From: Novipirellula aureliae
GTDB taxonomy: Bacteria; Planctomycetota; Planctomycetia; Pirellulales; Pirellulaceae
Assembly (NCBI RefSeq): GCF_007860185.1
Contig: NZ_SJPY01000005.1
Location: 468,713-532,712, forward strand
Reading direction: 5' to 3'
Length of the DNA stretch: 64,000 bases
The position numbers were made by a program, and so were the translations under genes. The notes below the pieces were generated by a model. The model did no database searches. It had not been told where the DNA came from and saw only the letters and a list, made by a program, of their open reading frames with translations. Below are positions 26,569 through 34,467 of this stretch, one piece after another (the stretch's first letter is position 1; each line of letters starts with the position of its first letter).

Positions 26569-27072
26569 ATGGCCGTACCGCGAAAGATTGCTTTGACGCT
26601 GCTAGTTGGCATGGTCTTCACGACGAGCTTTTCCGGCGCGGCGTATTCACAATCGACCAAAATTAACTTCGCCGATCACACGCTGCGTGTATTGAACGAA
26701 TGGACATCGACGAACAACGCCAATGGTGATTTGGTCGTCACACCGCACGGCTACGAGAAGGCCAACGGAATGCACAAGCTTGTAGTTCGAACAGAGCCGA
26801 CGGAAGGACGGGCGAATGTTGCTGATGCGATAGCGCAACTGAAAAACGATCTGGATCCAAAACGGATACTGAAAGAAGGAGAGCTTGGCATCTTTAAATA
26901 TCCGACGAAATGGATCGTCGTTGACAAAGCGCCATCCGATAATTTGACACTCATGCGATTTGTAAGTTCTACGGATGGCAGCATGGTCACAATGGACTTC
27001 AGTCTATCGCGTGAACGTTGGAAGCATTGCCTATCCACCGCTATCAAAACTGCCCAAACTCTTGACCGCTAA
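26569..27072 (+). CDS. Secreted protein of unknown function (cassette gene)
   Basis: Starts 16 bp after the R' box of the preceding attC. The 167-residue product has a signal peptide ('MAVPRKIALTLLVGMVFTTS...AYSQS') and a compact alpha/beta-like mature domain ('DLVVTPHGYEKANGMHKLVV', 'STDGSMVTMDFSLSRERWK'). No catalytic motif is recognised. The stop lies 15 bp before the next attC. Confidence 0.7.
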   Translation: MAVPRKIALTLLVGMVFTTSFSGAAYSQSTKINFADHTLRVLNEWTSTNNANGDLVVTPHGYEKANGMHKLVVRTEPTEGRANVADAIAQLKNDLDPKRILKEGELGIFKYPTKWIVVDKAPSDNLTLMRFVSSTDGSMVTMDFSLSRERWKHCLSTAIKTAQTLDR

Positions 27073-27086
27073 CGTCGTTCGATCGC

Positions 27087-27177
27087 GGGGAACCATCGCG
27101 TGCACCCGAGCACGCGAGTCGGGCGGTTTTGAAATTGAGAATCTTTCGCGCGTGCCGGGTGACGCGTACCGTTCCCC
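27087..27177 (+). other. attC site, type A
   Basis: 91 bp from GGGGAAC to GTTCCCC. Arms 'GCACCCGAGCACGCGAG' and 'CGCGCGTGCCGGGTGACGCG' pair imperfectly around 'GGCGGTTTTGAAATTGAG'. Confidence 0.82.
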
Positions 27178-27192
27178 GACTTGCGAAGATCG

Positions 27193-27741
27193 ATGATGAC
27201 AAGCAAGCCGCAAGGTTCTTCAGGCATCGCTGAACTTGACGATGCACTTAATTCACTCGGAACTGCGACGTCACGTGACCATTACCACGAGTTGCTCGGC
27301 GAACTTAGACCGTTGGTCGTGGCGCACCTCGACGCCATAGTGGAATCGTTCGACAACGTTGACTTCCCACGCTTTGCTGTGCTTTGGTCCTTAATTGGCG
27401 TCACTTCATCTGATGCGATCACCGTCATGTCCCGCGGAATCGCGGACCCTGACAAATACAACCGATGGGCCGCGTCAGAAGCTTTAGCGAAATGTGACAC
27501 GCCGGAATCTACCGATTTGCTTGTGAACGCGCTGCGAGATCGTTCAAGTCTCGTGAAGGGTGTCGCCGTAACCGCAATGAAACGGCTACGTCCGTTGTCT
27601 GCGTTGCCCCAACTCCGTAAAATTGCGGCTTCACGATTTCAGCAGACCCATTCTCCCGGTACTGTGACCGCCGCGTTGACGGCCATCGAACTGATCGAAA
27701 ACGACGGGGAACCATCGGATGCACGTGAGTCGCCGAGTTGA
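27193..27741 (+). CDS. HEAT-repeat-like protein (cassette gene)
   Basis: A 182-residue helical protein. Repeated helix pairs ('AVLWSLIGVTSSDAITVMSRG', 'NRWAASEALAKCDTPESTDL', 'KGVAVTAMKRLRPLSALPQL') match HEAT/armadillo-type scaffolds, probably for protein binding. It starts 16 bp after an attC; its last about 12 codons run into the next one. Two ATGs (27193, 27196) are possible. Confidence 0.7.
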   Translation: MMTSKPQGSSGIAELDDALNSLGTATSRDHYHELLGELRPLVVAHLDAIVESFDNVDFPRFAVLWSLIGVTSSDAITVMSRGIADPDKYNRWAASEALAKCDTPESTDLLVNALRDRSSLVKGVAVTAMKRLRPLSALPQLRKIAASRFQQTHSPGTVTAALTAIELIENDGEPSDARESPS

Positions 27742-27795
27742 GTTTATTGAAGTGGAAAGTCGTTCGCGGCGACCACGTGATCCGTACCGTTCGTC
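27706..27795 (+). other. attC site, type A
   Basis: 90 bp from GGGGAAC to GTTCGTC; arms 'GCACGTGAGTCGCCGAG' and 'CGCGGCGACCACGTGAT'. Confidence 0.8.
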
Positions 27796-27811
27796 CTATG
27801 AAGAGATTCGC

Positions 27812-28204
27812 ATGCCCTCAATGACCAAGAACTCTGTGACCAGCCAAGCAGTGGTTTGGACAGGTTGCTTGCTTACATGCCTTGGACTCTATCTGGATCA
27901 TACGGGATTTTTATTCTCATTAGGTGGCACGCTGTTTTCGTTCGGCATGATTCAATCCTATTTCGGAAGCGTACTCGAGATTCAAACCGCGAAACGCTTC
28001 CCGTACATCTTGCTTGGTATTCCACTTTCGCTTGGACTGTTCTATTGTGCGTGCTTGAGCTTGCGAGAACTTTCCGCTGCGTATGTGGTCGTTGCTGTTA
28101 TGGTTTTATCCGCGGCACTACAATTGATCGTGTCAATGCTCACAGCAAGACTTTGGGAGCGTCGCCGTAGCCAGAATCATCTTTCAGCTAAGACAACCCG
28201 GTAA
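27812..28204 (+). CDS. Four-helix membrane protein (cassette gene)
   Basis: Start at ATG 27812 (preceded by GAAGAG), 17 bp after the attC. The 130-residue product has four hydrophobic segments ('AVVWTGCLLTCLGLYLDH', 'GGTLFSFGMIQSYFG', 'YILLGIPLSLGLFYCACL', 'AYVVVAVMVLSAALQLIVS') and a basic C-terminal tail. No family recognised. Confidence 0.7.
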   Translation: MPSMTKNSVTSQAVVWTGCLLTCLGLYLDHTGFLFSLGGTLFSFGMIQSYFGSVLEIQTAKRFPYILLGIPLSLGLFYCACLSLRELSAAYVVVAVMVLSAALQLIVSMLTARLWERRRSQNHLSAKTTR

Positions 28205-28221
28205 CTGGAAGACGATAGACG

Positions 28222-28312
28222 GACGAACCATCCGATGAACCGCAGCCGGCCACGACCGTTTACTCTGTGGTCAGCGTTAATTTGGCCGACGCGGTTATCG
28301 TTGGCGTTCGCC
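28222..28312 (+). other. attC site, type B
   Basis: 91 bp from GACGAAC to GTTCGCC, nearly identical to 26463-26553 in its central 70 bp. Confidence 0.82.
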
Positions 28313-28343
28313 GACATGAGATTGCTAAGCCGCTCACCGCATC

Positions 28344-28859
28344 ATGACACAAGAGCAATCGAGTGAACTTTTCGGCAACGTGATCGCGCACCGCAACAAC
28401 AATGTATTTGCCGTTGCGCTGAACATTGGAGGCGAGTGCGATGCATCTGTTCCAAGACCTGTCGCTCGCGAAGCCTTCCGGATTATCCCCGGCGATCCTG
28501 TTGCTATTCGACAATCATCACCACCACGATTGAATCGGATCGTCGGCTTTTCGCCATGCCTGTACTACAAACGCTACTGGGATGAGAACTCTGGCTGACA
28601 TTGTTCCGGCTGGGGCGGATCACACTTCTTTTTCGAAGTCCATCCCGACGGATGGGTCGCTCGGCAGCTCCAAGCATTCGACAATGGCGAGCTGATTCTT
28701 TACGATGAAACGTGCGATGAGGACGAATTCGGTGGCCGATCGACCGTCCAGTTGGACGCTCGTGAATACGCTCCGTTCTTGATTGCCCGGTCTGAATTTG
28801 TCAGTAATTGGAAACCAGACCTCGCTGCCAACCGAGCCGGAAATTGCGGCGAACCATGA
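28344..28859 (+). pseudogene. Cassette gene split by an in-frame TGA
   Basis: One frame runs 'MTQEQSSELFGN...CLYYKRYWDENSG', TGA (28596-28598), then 'HCSGWGGSHFFFEVHPDGW...YAPFLIARSEFVSNWKP' to 28859. The block from 'LYYKRYWDE' through 'SEFVSNW' resembles a family of about 110-residue planctomycete proteins I know only by pattern ('WG.SWWYFEV...DE.GG...APF'). The TGA falls inside that block, so the gene is probably inactivated by a point mutation. The upstream about 70 codons may belong to another start. Confidence 0.5.
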
Positions 28860-28940
28860 AATGCACGGGAGGACGGGTGGTCCGTTTTCTCGTCTGCTTG
28901 CAAGTCATTCGCCCGTCCCCCGTGATTTCTACCGTTCGCC
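28848..28940 (+). other. attC site, type A
   Basis: 93 bp from GGCGAAC to GTTCGCC; arms 'GCACGGGAGGACGGG' and 'CCCGTCCCCCGTGAT'. Confidence 0.8.
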
Positions 28941-29003
28941 CAACTTGTATCTGCTGATTTTTTCTGCCAGATTTATCTTCACATTACTATCCTGAACCAC
29001 CAA

Positions 29004-29537
29004 ATGCGCACCATAGCTGTCATGGGATTATTGTCGTTCATTTTCGGCTGCAATCATCCGGAAAAAGCAATTCCTGCTGTAACCATCGACCTGTTGAACT
29101 TTTCCGTTGCCGGGAACAAGGTTGGAAAGCCGGTCGCCGCGGATTCGCCGTTTGCCAGCGAATTGGCAGACTCCAGTGTGTACGCTCCGCGGGGGAAGGG
29201 GCTCGAGCTAGGGACTAATGGCGGTTTGCTCGACCGCGTCTTTGTAACGCTAGGTGAATTTGACGGAACATTTTTTGCGGAGGGAAAGCCTATGGAGTTG
29301 CACACCGCGACATCCGAACAAGACATTCGCGAACGAATTGGCGATCCCTACTGGACTGATCGGGAAGACGGTGAGGCGATCCTGTTTTACGAGTACCAAG
29401 ATGGTAATGTCGAAGTTCAGTACGAGTTTCCGGACGGAATGAAACTTGGCTACATAACGATCTCACGGGCGGGCGTGCTAGCCGACCCAGAGCAACGGAA
29501 ACTTTACGGTGTCGACAAGCCATGGCCCCCGCAATAG
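29004..29537 (+). CDS. Lipoprotein (cassette gene)
   Basis: A 177-residue product with a lipoprotein signal ending in 'LLSFIFGC'. The mature part contains 'RIGDPYWTDREDGEAILFYEYQDGN' and 'EVQYEFPDGMKLGYITIS', a strand-rich pattern seen in small immunity-like or DUF proteins, but I cannot name it. It starts 64 bp after the attC, a longer gap than its neighbours. Confidence 0.7.
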   Translation: MRTIAVMGLLSFIFGCNHPEKAIPAVTIDLLNFSVAGNKVGKPVAADSPFASELADSSVYAPRGKGLELGTNGGLLDRVFVTLGEFDGTFFAEGKPMELHTATSEQDIRERIGDPYWTDREDGEAILFYEYQDGNVEVQYEFPDGMKLGYITISRAGVLADPEQRKLYGVDKPWPPQ

Positions 29538-29626
29538 GCGAACCATCCGATGCAACCGAGCGGCGAAGTCGGGAGTTTTGAAGTGGATGATCAACCGTCG
29601 CCGCCGGCTGATCGGTAACGTTCTTG
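29537..29626 (+). other. attC site, type A
   Basis: 90 bp from GGCGAAC to GTTCTTG; arms 'AACCGAGCGGCGA' and 'TCGCCGCCGGCTGATCGG'. Its central part is shared with the sites at 30878 and 37268. Confidence 0.82.
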
Positions 29627-29967
29627 CGGTCCGTCGATTCCTAGTCGATTGTCATGGTGGTTCTCGGACGCTCGATCTCGCGTGCCGTGCCAATGAGCGC
29701 TGGCCGAACCTTCACGGCAAAGTGATTAGTGTTCGATTAGTGAAGATTAGTGTTCTCTCTTTCTGGAACACTAATCGCCATTAATCACACACTAATCGAT
29801 TCGCGGTCTTGCCAATGGCCGAGTCCCAACGCTGTCGATGCGCCAGCTGATTATCGTCGGCTTGCTGATTTGCTCGGTCGATTGTTGCTCGGCCTTACTT
29901 CGGTCGGTATCTTGAGGGTTTACAGAATCGATTCAATTGGCGGGTCGTCGGCCGTACAAGCCCAGCG
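29627..29967 (+). other. Non-coding cassette 2 with TTAGTG hairpin
   Basis: 341 bp with no convincing gene. It contains repeated TTAGTG/CACTAA boxes and an 11-bp perfect hairpin GATTAGTGTTC / GAACACTAATC (29745-29776). Confidence 0.5.
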
Positions 29968-30057
29968 CAAGAACCATGTGTTGCACGCGAGTGGCGGCAA
30001 CACGTTTTCGTGAAAACAGCATCGCGGGTCGCCACCGCGTGAACACCGACGTTATCG
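29968..30057 (+). other. attC site, type A
   Basis: 90 bp from CAAGAAC to GTTATCG; arms 'GCACGCGAGTGGCGGC' and 'GTCGCCACCGCGTGA'. Confidence 0.75.
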
Positions 30058-30317
30058 GATTGATGCGCTGGCGTTCATGCTGCAATTGGTGCGATGTTGT
30101 TGCTCGGTCGATTGATGCGCTGATGTCCCGTCTGCAATGTTTACTCGTTCGATTGTTGATATGTCTCGCTTCTATCTGCTACAATGATCGCGATACCGAA
30201 TCGGGGCGAATGTGTCACCGAAGGGGTCGAAGACTGGACCGACTCTGATCCAATGCCGCCGCTTAGTTCATCCTTGAAATTCTGCGTCGCCAACATCTCG
30301 TCGATCCCCATACTGTC
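30058..30317 (+). other. Non-coding cassette 3 (related to cassette 1)
   Basis: 260 bp with 'GATTGATGCGCTG', 'TTGCTCGGTCGATTG', 'TCTCGCTT..CTACAATGATC' and an end 'CCCATACTGTCCGATAACC' that parallel the cassette at 26171-26462. A frame at 30184 could give 65 residues, but its last third is attC sequence and I do not count it. Confidence 0.55.
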
Positions 30318-30408
30318 CGATAACCAATCGATGAACCGCAGTCGGCCACGAGCGTTTACTCTGTGGTCAGCGTTAATCTAGCCGACGCGGTTATCGTCGG
30401 CGTTCCCC
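30318..30408 (+). other. attC site, type B
   Basis: 91 bp from CGATAAC to GTTCCCC, almost identical to 26463-26553. Confidence 0.82.
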
Positions 30409-30437
30409 GACACAATCAATTTTGCACTGCCGCAAAC

Positions 30438-30758
30438 ATGAATGCTGACGACTTCGCGATGCTCTGCAAAACCGAGAAAAATGCGATTCTCAGCTCCTAC
30501 TTTGACGCGACGTCTGACACTGCGGTCGCACGAATGATCGCGGCCATGGGCCTTGAACCGAAACAAACGGCCGACCTCCGCACAACGATAGACGGAGTGC
30601 TGACCGATGCAATGTACACGTTGCTCGTAGCAATCGATGGTGGTGCCTCGCTCGGCGGCGTTCAACAACCGTATGACCTCCGTGACCAAACTGGAGAGGC
30701 AATTTCGGGCGATGGTGAACTCGAAGCAGCGGCGTTTGAACACTTCCACGAACACTAG
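30438..30758 (+). CDS. Hypothetical protein (cassette gene)
   Basis: Start at ATG 30438, 30 bp after the attC. The 106-residue soluble, mostly helical product ('MNADDFAMLCKTEKNAILSS', 'TTIDGVLTDAMYTLLVAIDG', 'DGELEAAAFEHFHEH') has the size and look of a DUF-type immunity or regulatory protein, but no family is recognised. Confidence 0.65.
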   Translation: MNADDFAMLCKTEKNAILSSYFDATSDTAVARMIAAMGLEPKQTADLRTTIDGVLTDAMYTLLVAIDGGASLGGVQQPYDLRDQTGEAISGDGELEAAAFEHFHEH

Positions 30759-30877
30759 CTCAATCAATTGCGTCTGCACGTCGGTAGTCGATTGCGACGG
30801 ATTTGCTGGCGGTCGTCTCACTCGGTATGATCGCTTTACGTCGATCGTATTGGCTGACGTTTGCTCCGCTGCCGGGC

Positions 30878-30968
30878 GGGGAACCATCCGATGCAACCGA
30901 GCGGCGAAGTCGGGCGTTTTCGAGGTGGTTGATCTTCCGTCGCCGCCGGCTGATCGGTAACGTTCTGT
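30878..30968 (+). other. attC site, type A
   Basis: 91 bp from GGGGAAC to GTTCTGT; near-duplicate of the site at 29537. Confidence 0.82.
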
Positions 30969-30991
30969 CACTCAAGAATGATCCCTGAACT

Positions 30992-31378
30992 ATGTCGTCT
31001 GAAGAATCTGTCGCCTCATCGATTGGCGAAATGGTCAGCTTCTTCATTCCGCACTGCGAGGATCTATCGACGCTGTACGAATTGAAGTCCATGGCCGCAG
31101 ACAGCACGAAATGGCGGAAAGCACACGACCTATTCGATCGTATCCGCAACAAAACGCTCTGTGCCGACAAGACCAATGACCGAATGCTTCAGCACCAATA
31201 CAGCTTCGAAGAAATCTGCGCGAAAACCTTATACAATCTATCGGGCTACCCTGCACCATTCGATGATGATTCACCGTTTTGGGTGATCCCGATCGCCGTA
31301 GCGTTTGCTCAACAACTTGGCGTAGACGATCCGTGCTGCGTGTCGTCATTGCTGAGGCCACCTGCATCCACACAATGA
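30992..31378 (+). CDS. Hypothetical protein (cassette gene)
   Basis: A 128-residue soluble protein starting 24 bp after the attC. It contains 'EDLSTLYELKSMAADSTKWRK', a Cys-containing middle and 'QYSFEEICAKTLYNLSGYPA', followed by 'FDDDSPFWVIPIAVAFAQQL'. No known motif. It ends 7 bp before the next attC. Confidence 0.65.
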   Translation: MSSEESVASSIGEMVSFFIPHCEDLSTLYELKSMAADSTKWRKAHDLFDRIRNKTLCADKTNDRMLQHQYSFEEICAKTLYNLSGYPAPFDDDSPFWVIPIAVAFAQQLGVDDPCCVSSLLRPPASTQ

Positions 31379-31384
31379 AACGCG

Positions 31385-31474
31385 ACAGAACAATAGGATG
31401 AACGGGAGGGCTCGGCGCGGTCGGTCTTGAAGTTAGAGTCCTCTCCTCGCCCCCCGTTATCCCGGTCGTTCCCC
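31385..31474 (+). other. attC site, type A
   Basis: 90 bp from ACAGAAC to GTTCCCC; arms 'AACGGGAGGGCTCGGCG' and 'CTCGCCCCCCGTTAT'. Confidence 0.75.
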
Positions 31475-31483
31475 GACTGAAGC

Positions 31484-31873
31484 ATGAAAACGCGACTCGC
31501 CGTTCTAGCAATTGTTGTGCTGCTGGGAACACTCGCGTTCGTCACTCGCTCATGCGGTATCTGGCCGTTTAACGGTGTCGTTGTCGCCATCAACAACGTC
31601 GGTTCGATCGACTACGAATCCTGTGTGGTCAACGTGACCGGACGTTCGTACGACCTTGGAACGCTACCTGTTGATGCCACACTGACGACCAACGTATCGC
31701 CGACCGGCGAGACTCACGTTGAACTTGACCTTACGGAATATGACGGATCGCAACACCATCTCGTTGTAGACTGTTACTTTGAGCGCCGTGGGTATTCCGG
31801 TACGATTACGGTTGATCTCGGTGACGGGAAAATACACGGTGTTGCGAACGACGTCGGGATCGGTTTCCCCTGA
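31484..31873 (+). CDS. Membrane-anchored protein (cassette gene)
   Basis: Starts 9 bp after the attC. The 129-residue product has an N-terminal membrane anchor or signal ('LAVLAIVVLLGTLAFVTRSC') and a beta-rich outer domain ('VAINNVGSIDYESCVVNVTG', 'HHLVVDCYFERRGYSGTITV') with two Cys that could pair outside the cytoplasm. Function unknown. Confidence 0.65.
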   Translation: MKTRLAVLAIVVLLGTLAFVTRSCGIWPFNGVVVAINNVGSIDYESCVVNVTGRSYDLGTLPVDATLTTNVSPTGETHVELDLTEYDGSQHHLVVDCYFERRGYSGTITVDLGDGKIHGVANDVGIGFP

Positions 31874-31909
31874 ACCTGCGACCTGCGCGTCGGCCAAACA
31901 ATGAAAAAC

Positions 31910-32001
31910 GGGGAACCATTCCGATGCACGGGAGCGGCGAAGTCACGTTTCTCGACAATTGAACATTCCTCGTCGCCGCCCCGTGATCGGTGGCGTTCGC
32001 C
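31910..32001 (+). other. attC site, type A
   Basis: 92 bp from GGGGAAC to GTTCGCC; arms 'GCACGGGAGCGGCGAAG' and 'CGTCGCCGCCCCGTGAT'. Confidence 0.82.
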
Positions 32002-32016
32002 GATGAAGTCTGTTCG

Positions 32017-32083
32017 ATGACTCAAGTCAATCCTTACGCCGCCCCGAATTTCAAGTCTGAAACGAACGTGACTCGTCGCAACA
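32017..32083 (+). pseudogene. Cassette gene, 5' part, cut by a transposon
   Basis: ATG 32017 begins 'MTQVNPYAAPNFKSETNVTRR', an N-terminus ('NPYAAP') common in planctomycete membrane proteins. After 22 codons the sequence enters the duplicated end of the REP-associated transposase element. The 3' part probably resumes at 33487. Confidence 0.6.
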
Positions 32084-33486
32084 CAATCTTAGGGACAGCA
32101 ATCTTAGGGACAGAGCATCATTTCAGGTGATACAGCAACACCCCGGACGGACGCTGTCGGGATTTTTGCTTTGCTATTGCACCGGATCGTCAAATAGCGT
32201 GTGTGCAAGCCAGTGAGATAGGCTTTTTTCCTCGGAATGGCCGTATTGGGTGCGTACCTTCATCCTGGGGCAGCTCAAAGAGCGTCACGAAAAGGAGGGG
32301 AATCGAAGAAGGGGCACTCAGTCCGGGAGCGTCAATAGCTCGCGGGCGCGGCGGCGGAGATGGTAGCGGCGGTGCGTGCGGTGACAACGCATCGAATCGA
32401 CACTCTCGGGGCGTCCAGCAATGCTGCAGAACAATTTCCCAAAGTCCTTCACCAGTTCGCACCAAGTCGCTTGCTCGAGTCCCAACCGAACCAAAATCGG
32501 TGGTGCAGCCGAAGGCGTCACACCGCGTTTGCCCGGCGCCACTTGCCGAGCTGTCCAATCGAGTAGCTTCAAGTAATCCACGAGCGAAATCGGTAAGAAG
32601 CCTTTATCACTACAACGCTTGCCGCTGTCGCTAGCACAGGGACCTACGGGATCAAGCTGCTCATCGATCGACAGAGGTGCCAAGAAAGCATCCGGCTTGT
32701 CTTCGCTTGGTGACTCACTTTTCATCGCCTTGATTCGTTTTTGCACCGACGTATGCTCGCTCTGCTCCAGCGTTTCCGCCATCGCGGCACGAATCAGGTT
32801 CAAATCCACGTAAGCGGCACAGGCCAACAGGGATGCTTCGTCCGTCAATCGAGTTGCACGGTAGCGATCTTGGAAGAACCGGCCCGACTCCTGTTCCTCG
32901 CGATTCGCTCGCATCGCAACGCGTTGGCACAACAGCCGCATCCACCAACTGAAACTGCTCAGCCGCTCGCGGATTTCTTGGCATTTGATTGGACAACCAG
33001 CGATCGATTTGAGTTCTGGCTCGCTTGGCGGCAAAGGCGACCCGTCGGATTTCCGGCGGTGTGGACAGAGCATCAACCAGCGCCGAGCCACCTCCCTATC
33101 GCTCCAGGTCGCCACCAGATCGGGCCGCGATCTTAGGATCAAGTGGATGTGGTTGTCTAGTATTGCAAATGCTAGCAAATCTACTGAGAAAAATTCCGCA
33201 AACTGTTGCAGATACTTTTCGATCCAGATTTTCCGGTGGTCGAAGTTTTTGCCGGACACTTGGTCATTTCCCATCAGGAAACAGCGTCGGCAGGTCCGAT
33301 TGTAGAGATGGGCGATAACGACCTCATGCGGATCAAACACCTCGCTACGTGCCAACCGAACCATCACACACCTCCCGAGAGAAAATCGTCAGCAGAATCA
33401 CCAGGAATCGTATACCTCGGTTAGGGAAAAGGCAAATCCACCAGAATCATGCTCTGTCCCTTGGTGTTCTCTCCCTTGGTGTTCTC
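32084..33486 (-). mobile_element. REP-associated (Y1) transposase element with duplicated ends
   Basis: The left end has CAATCTTAGGGACAG twice in tandem (32084-32113). The right end has TCCCTTGGTGTTCTC twice in tandem (33457-33486). Next to these are inverted copies of GGGACAGAGCATSATT (32107-32122; complement at 33445-33460). The transposase lies between. It interrupts a cassette gene. Confidence 0.7.
32318..33367 (-). CDS. REP-associated tyrosine transposase (Y1, IS200-like)
   Basis: A 349-residue protein with the single-tyrosine HUH layout: 'EVVIAHLYNRTCRRCFLMG', then 'AFAILDNHIHLILRSRPD' (HIH metal-binding motif, about residues 70-85) and 'GRFFQDRYRATRLTDEASLLACAAYVDLNLIRAAM', where the catalytic Tyr is expected. 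RAYT proteins nick and join single-stranded DNA at short palindromes. It is complete, with a long C-terminal extension as in other planctomycete members. Confidence 0.82.
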   Translation of the reverse strand: MMVRLARSEVFDPHEVVIAHLYNRTCRRCFLMGNDQVSGKNFDHRKIWIEKYLQQFAEFFSVDLLAFAILDNHIHLILRSRPDLVATWSDREVARRWLMLCPHRRKSDGSPLPPSEPELKSIAGCPIKCQEIRERLSSFSWWMRLLCQRVAMRANREEQESGRFFQDRYRATRLTDEASLLACAAYVDLNLIRAAMAETLEQSEHTSVQKRIKAMKSESPSEDKPDAFLAPLSIDEQLDPVGPCASDSGKRCSDKGFLPISLVDYLKLLDWTARQVAPGKRGVTPSAAPPILVRLGLEQATWCELVKDFGKLFCSIAGRPESVDSMRCHRTHRRYHLRRRARELLTLPD

Positions 33487-33621
33487 CTACTAGGCATGTC
33501 AATAGCATTAAGTGAGTTCCGCGGAGCCGTTTCCAAAGGGCGGCACGCAGGGTACAATTCTCGCCAGGAAAGCCCGACGAACCAGGCGATGCACGCGAGT
33601 TGCCGATCGCGCGGGAATTGA
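33487..33621 (+). pseudogene. Probable 3' part of the transposon-cut cassette gene
   Basis: A + frame reads 'LLGMSIALSEFRGAVSKGRH' and ends in the following attC, like other cassette genes. The reading phase relative to the 5' part at 32017 depends on the exact insertion point, which I cannot fix. Confidence 0.4.
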
Positions 33622-33666
33622 ATAGCTGATCACATGGCGGCAACCGCGTGATCTTGGTCGTTATCC
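33576..33666 (+). other. attC site, type A
   Basis: 91 bp from GACGAAC to GTTATCC; arms 'GCACGCGAGTTGCCG' and 'CGGCAACCGCGTGATC'. Confidence 0.82.
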
Positions 33667-33685
33667 GACATCGAGACCTACACAC

Positions 33686-34231
33686 ATGAAGTCGTTAGTC
33701 TATTCTGAACTCGAAGAGCTTTGTTCGGTTTTTCGTGACGCTCTGGCTTCGCACCTGAGTGATCTCAACGCCAACTCGCAATCCTGCGGCCATGCAATAT
33801 TGATTGGCGAGGACATCCACCAACTCAACGCAATCGCTGTCACGAACACTGAAGATGACATCACGGCATTGGATGACCCGTCTTTCGCTGACCAATACCG
33901 GTACATGCCCGACGAATGGCAGCATTGGCATCAGAAGGCATTCTCGGGCTTCAACGACGCTCTTGACGCTGTCTATGGCCTATTTCGCGAACGTCACCCT
34001 GAACGGGAAGACGATTACTCGTACAGCAAGGAAGAGCAGGCCTACATCATAGATGTCTGCTGCATGTATCTCGGTGCCGCGATGGACTGCGCGAAGGAAG
34101 GCGAATACGGTAACATTTCGTATCGCTGCATCTGGATTTCGGATTGCAATTACCCTATCATCGCAGAGTCGATACGACGACTTAATGACCCTAGTGTCGC
34201 AAAGAACGCCCTCAAATTGTTCGGCGAATAG
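33686..34231 (+). CDS. DUF4303-like protein (cassette gene)
   Basis: A 181-residue soluble, acidic protein starting 20 bp after the attC. The order 'HAILIGEDIHQLNAIAVTNT', a 'DEWQHWHQKAFSGFNDAL' helix with paired Trp and His, and the C-terminal 'YRCIWISDCNYPIIAESIRRL' resembles DUF4303, a family often found among polymorphic-toxin immunity proteins. The match is from memory of pattern. Confidence 0.6.
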   Translation: MKSLVYSELEELCSVFRDALASHLSDLNANSQSCGHAILIGEDIHQLNAIAVTNTEDDITALDDPSFADQYRYMPDEWQHWHQKAFSGFNDALDAVYGLFRERHPEREDDYSYSKEEQAYIIDVCCMYLGAAMDCAKEGEYGNISYRCIWISDCNYPIIAESIRRLNDPSVAKNALKLFGE

Positions 34232-34371
34232 TTGTGGCGAATCACCATGCGATCGCTTTACGCTTGCTTGTCAAGCGTCCTAGCGGCAAGCGAGCCGATC
34301 CTTCGAGCTCGCGTTATGCCGCTGAAGCTCGGACCATGCTTGAACTTGGAGTTGACTGCTTCCCTTTTTGC

Positions 34372-34460
34372 ACGCAACTTTGTGTGCACCCGAGTACGCG
34401 AATCGGCCGTTTTGAAATGGTAAACCTTTCGCGCGTACCGGGTGACGCGTGACGTTACTC
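34372..34460 (+). other. attC site, type A
   Basis: 89 bp from about 34372 (ACGCAAC) to GTTACTC; arms 'GCACCCGAGTACGCGAA' and 'CGCGCGTACCGGGTGACGC'. Confidence 0.75.
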
Positions 34461-34467
34461 GACTGAA

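Noticed and set aside
28596-28598. TGA as a selenocysteine codon
   Set aside because: No redox motif surrounds it, no SECIS-like hairpin is evident just downstream, and a simple CGA-to-TGA change explains it.
30184-30381. 65-codon gene in non-coding cassette 3
   Set aside because: The last third is attC sequence, the related cassette at 26171 has no matching frame, and no ribosome-binding site is seen.
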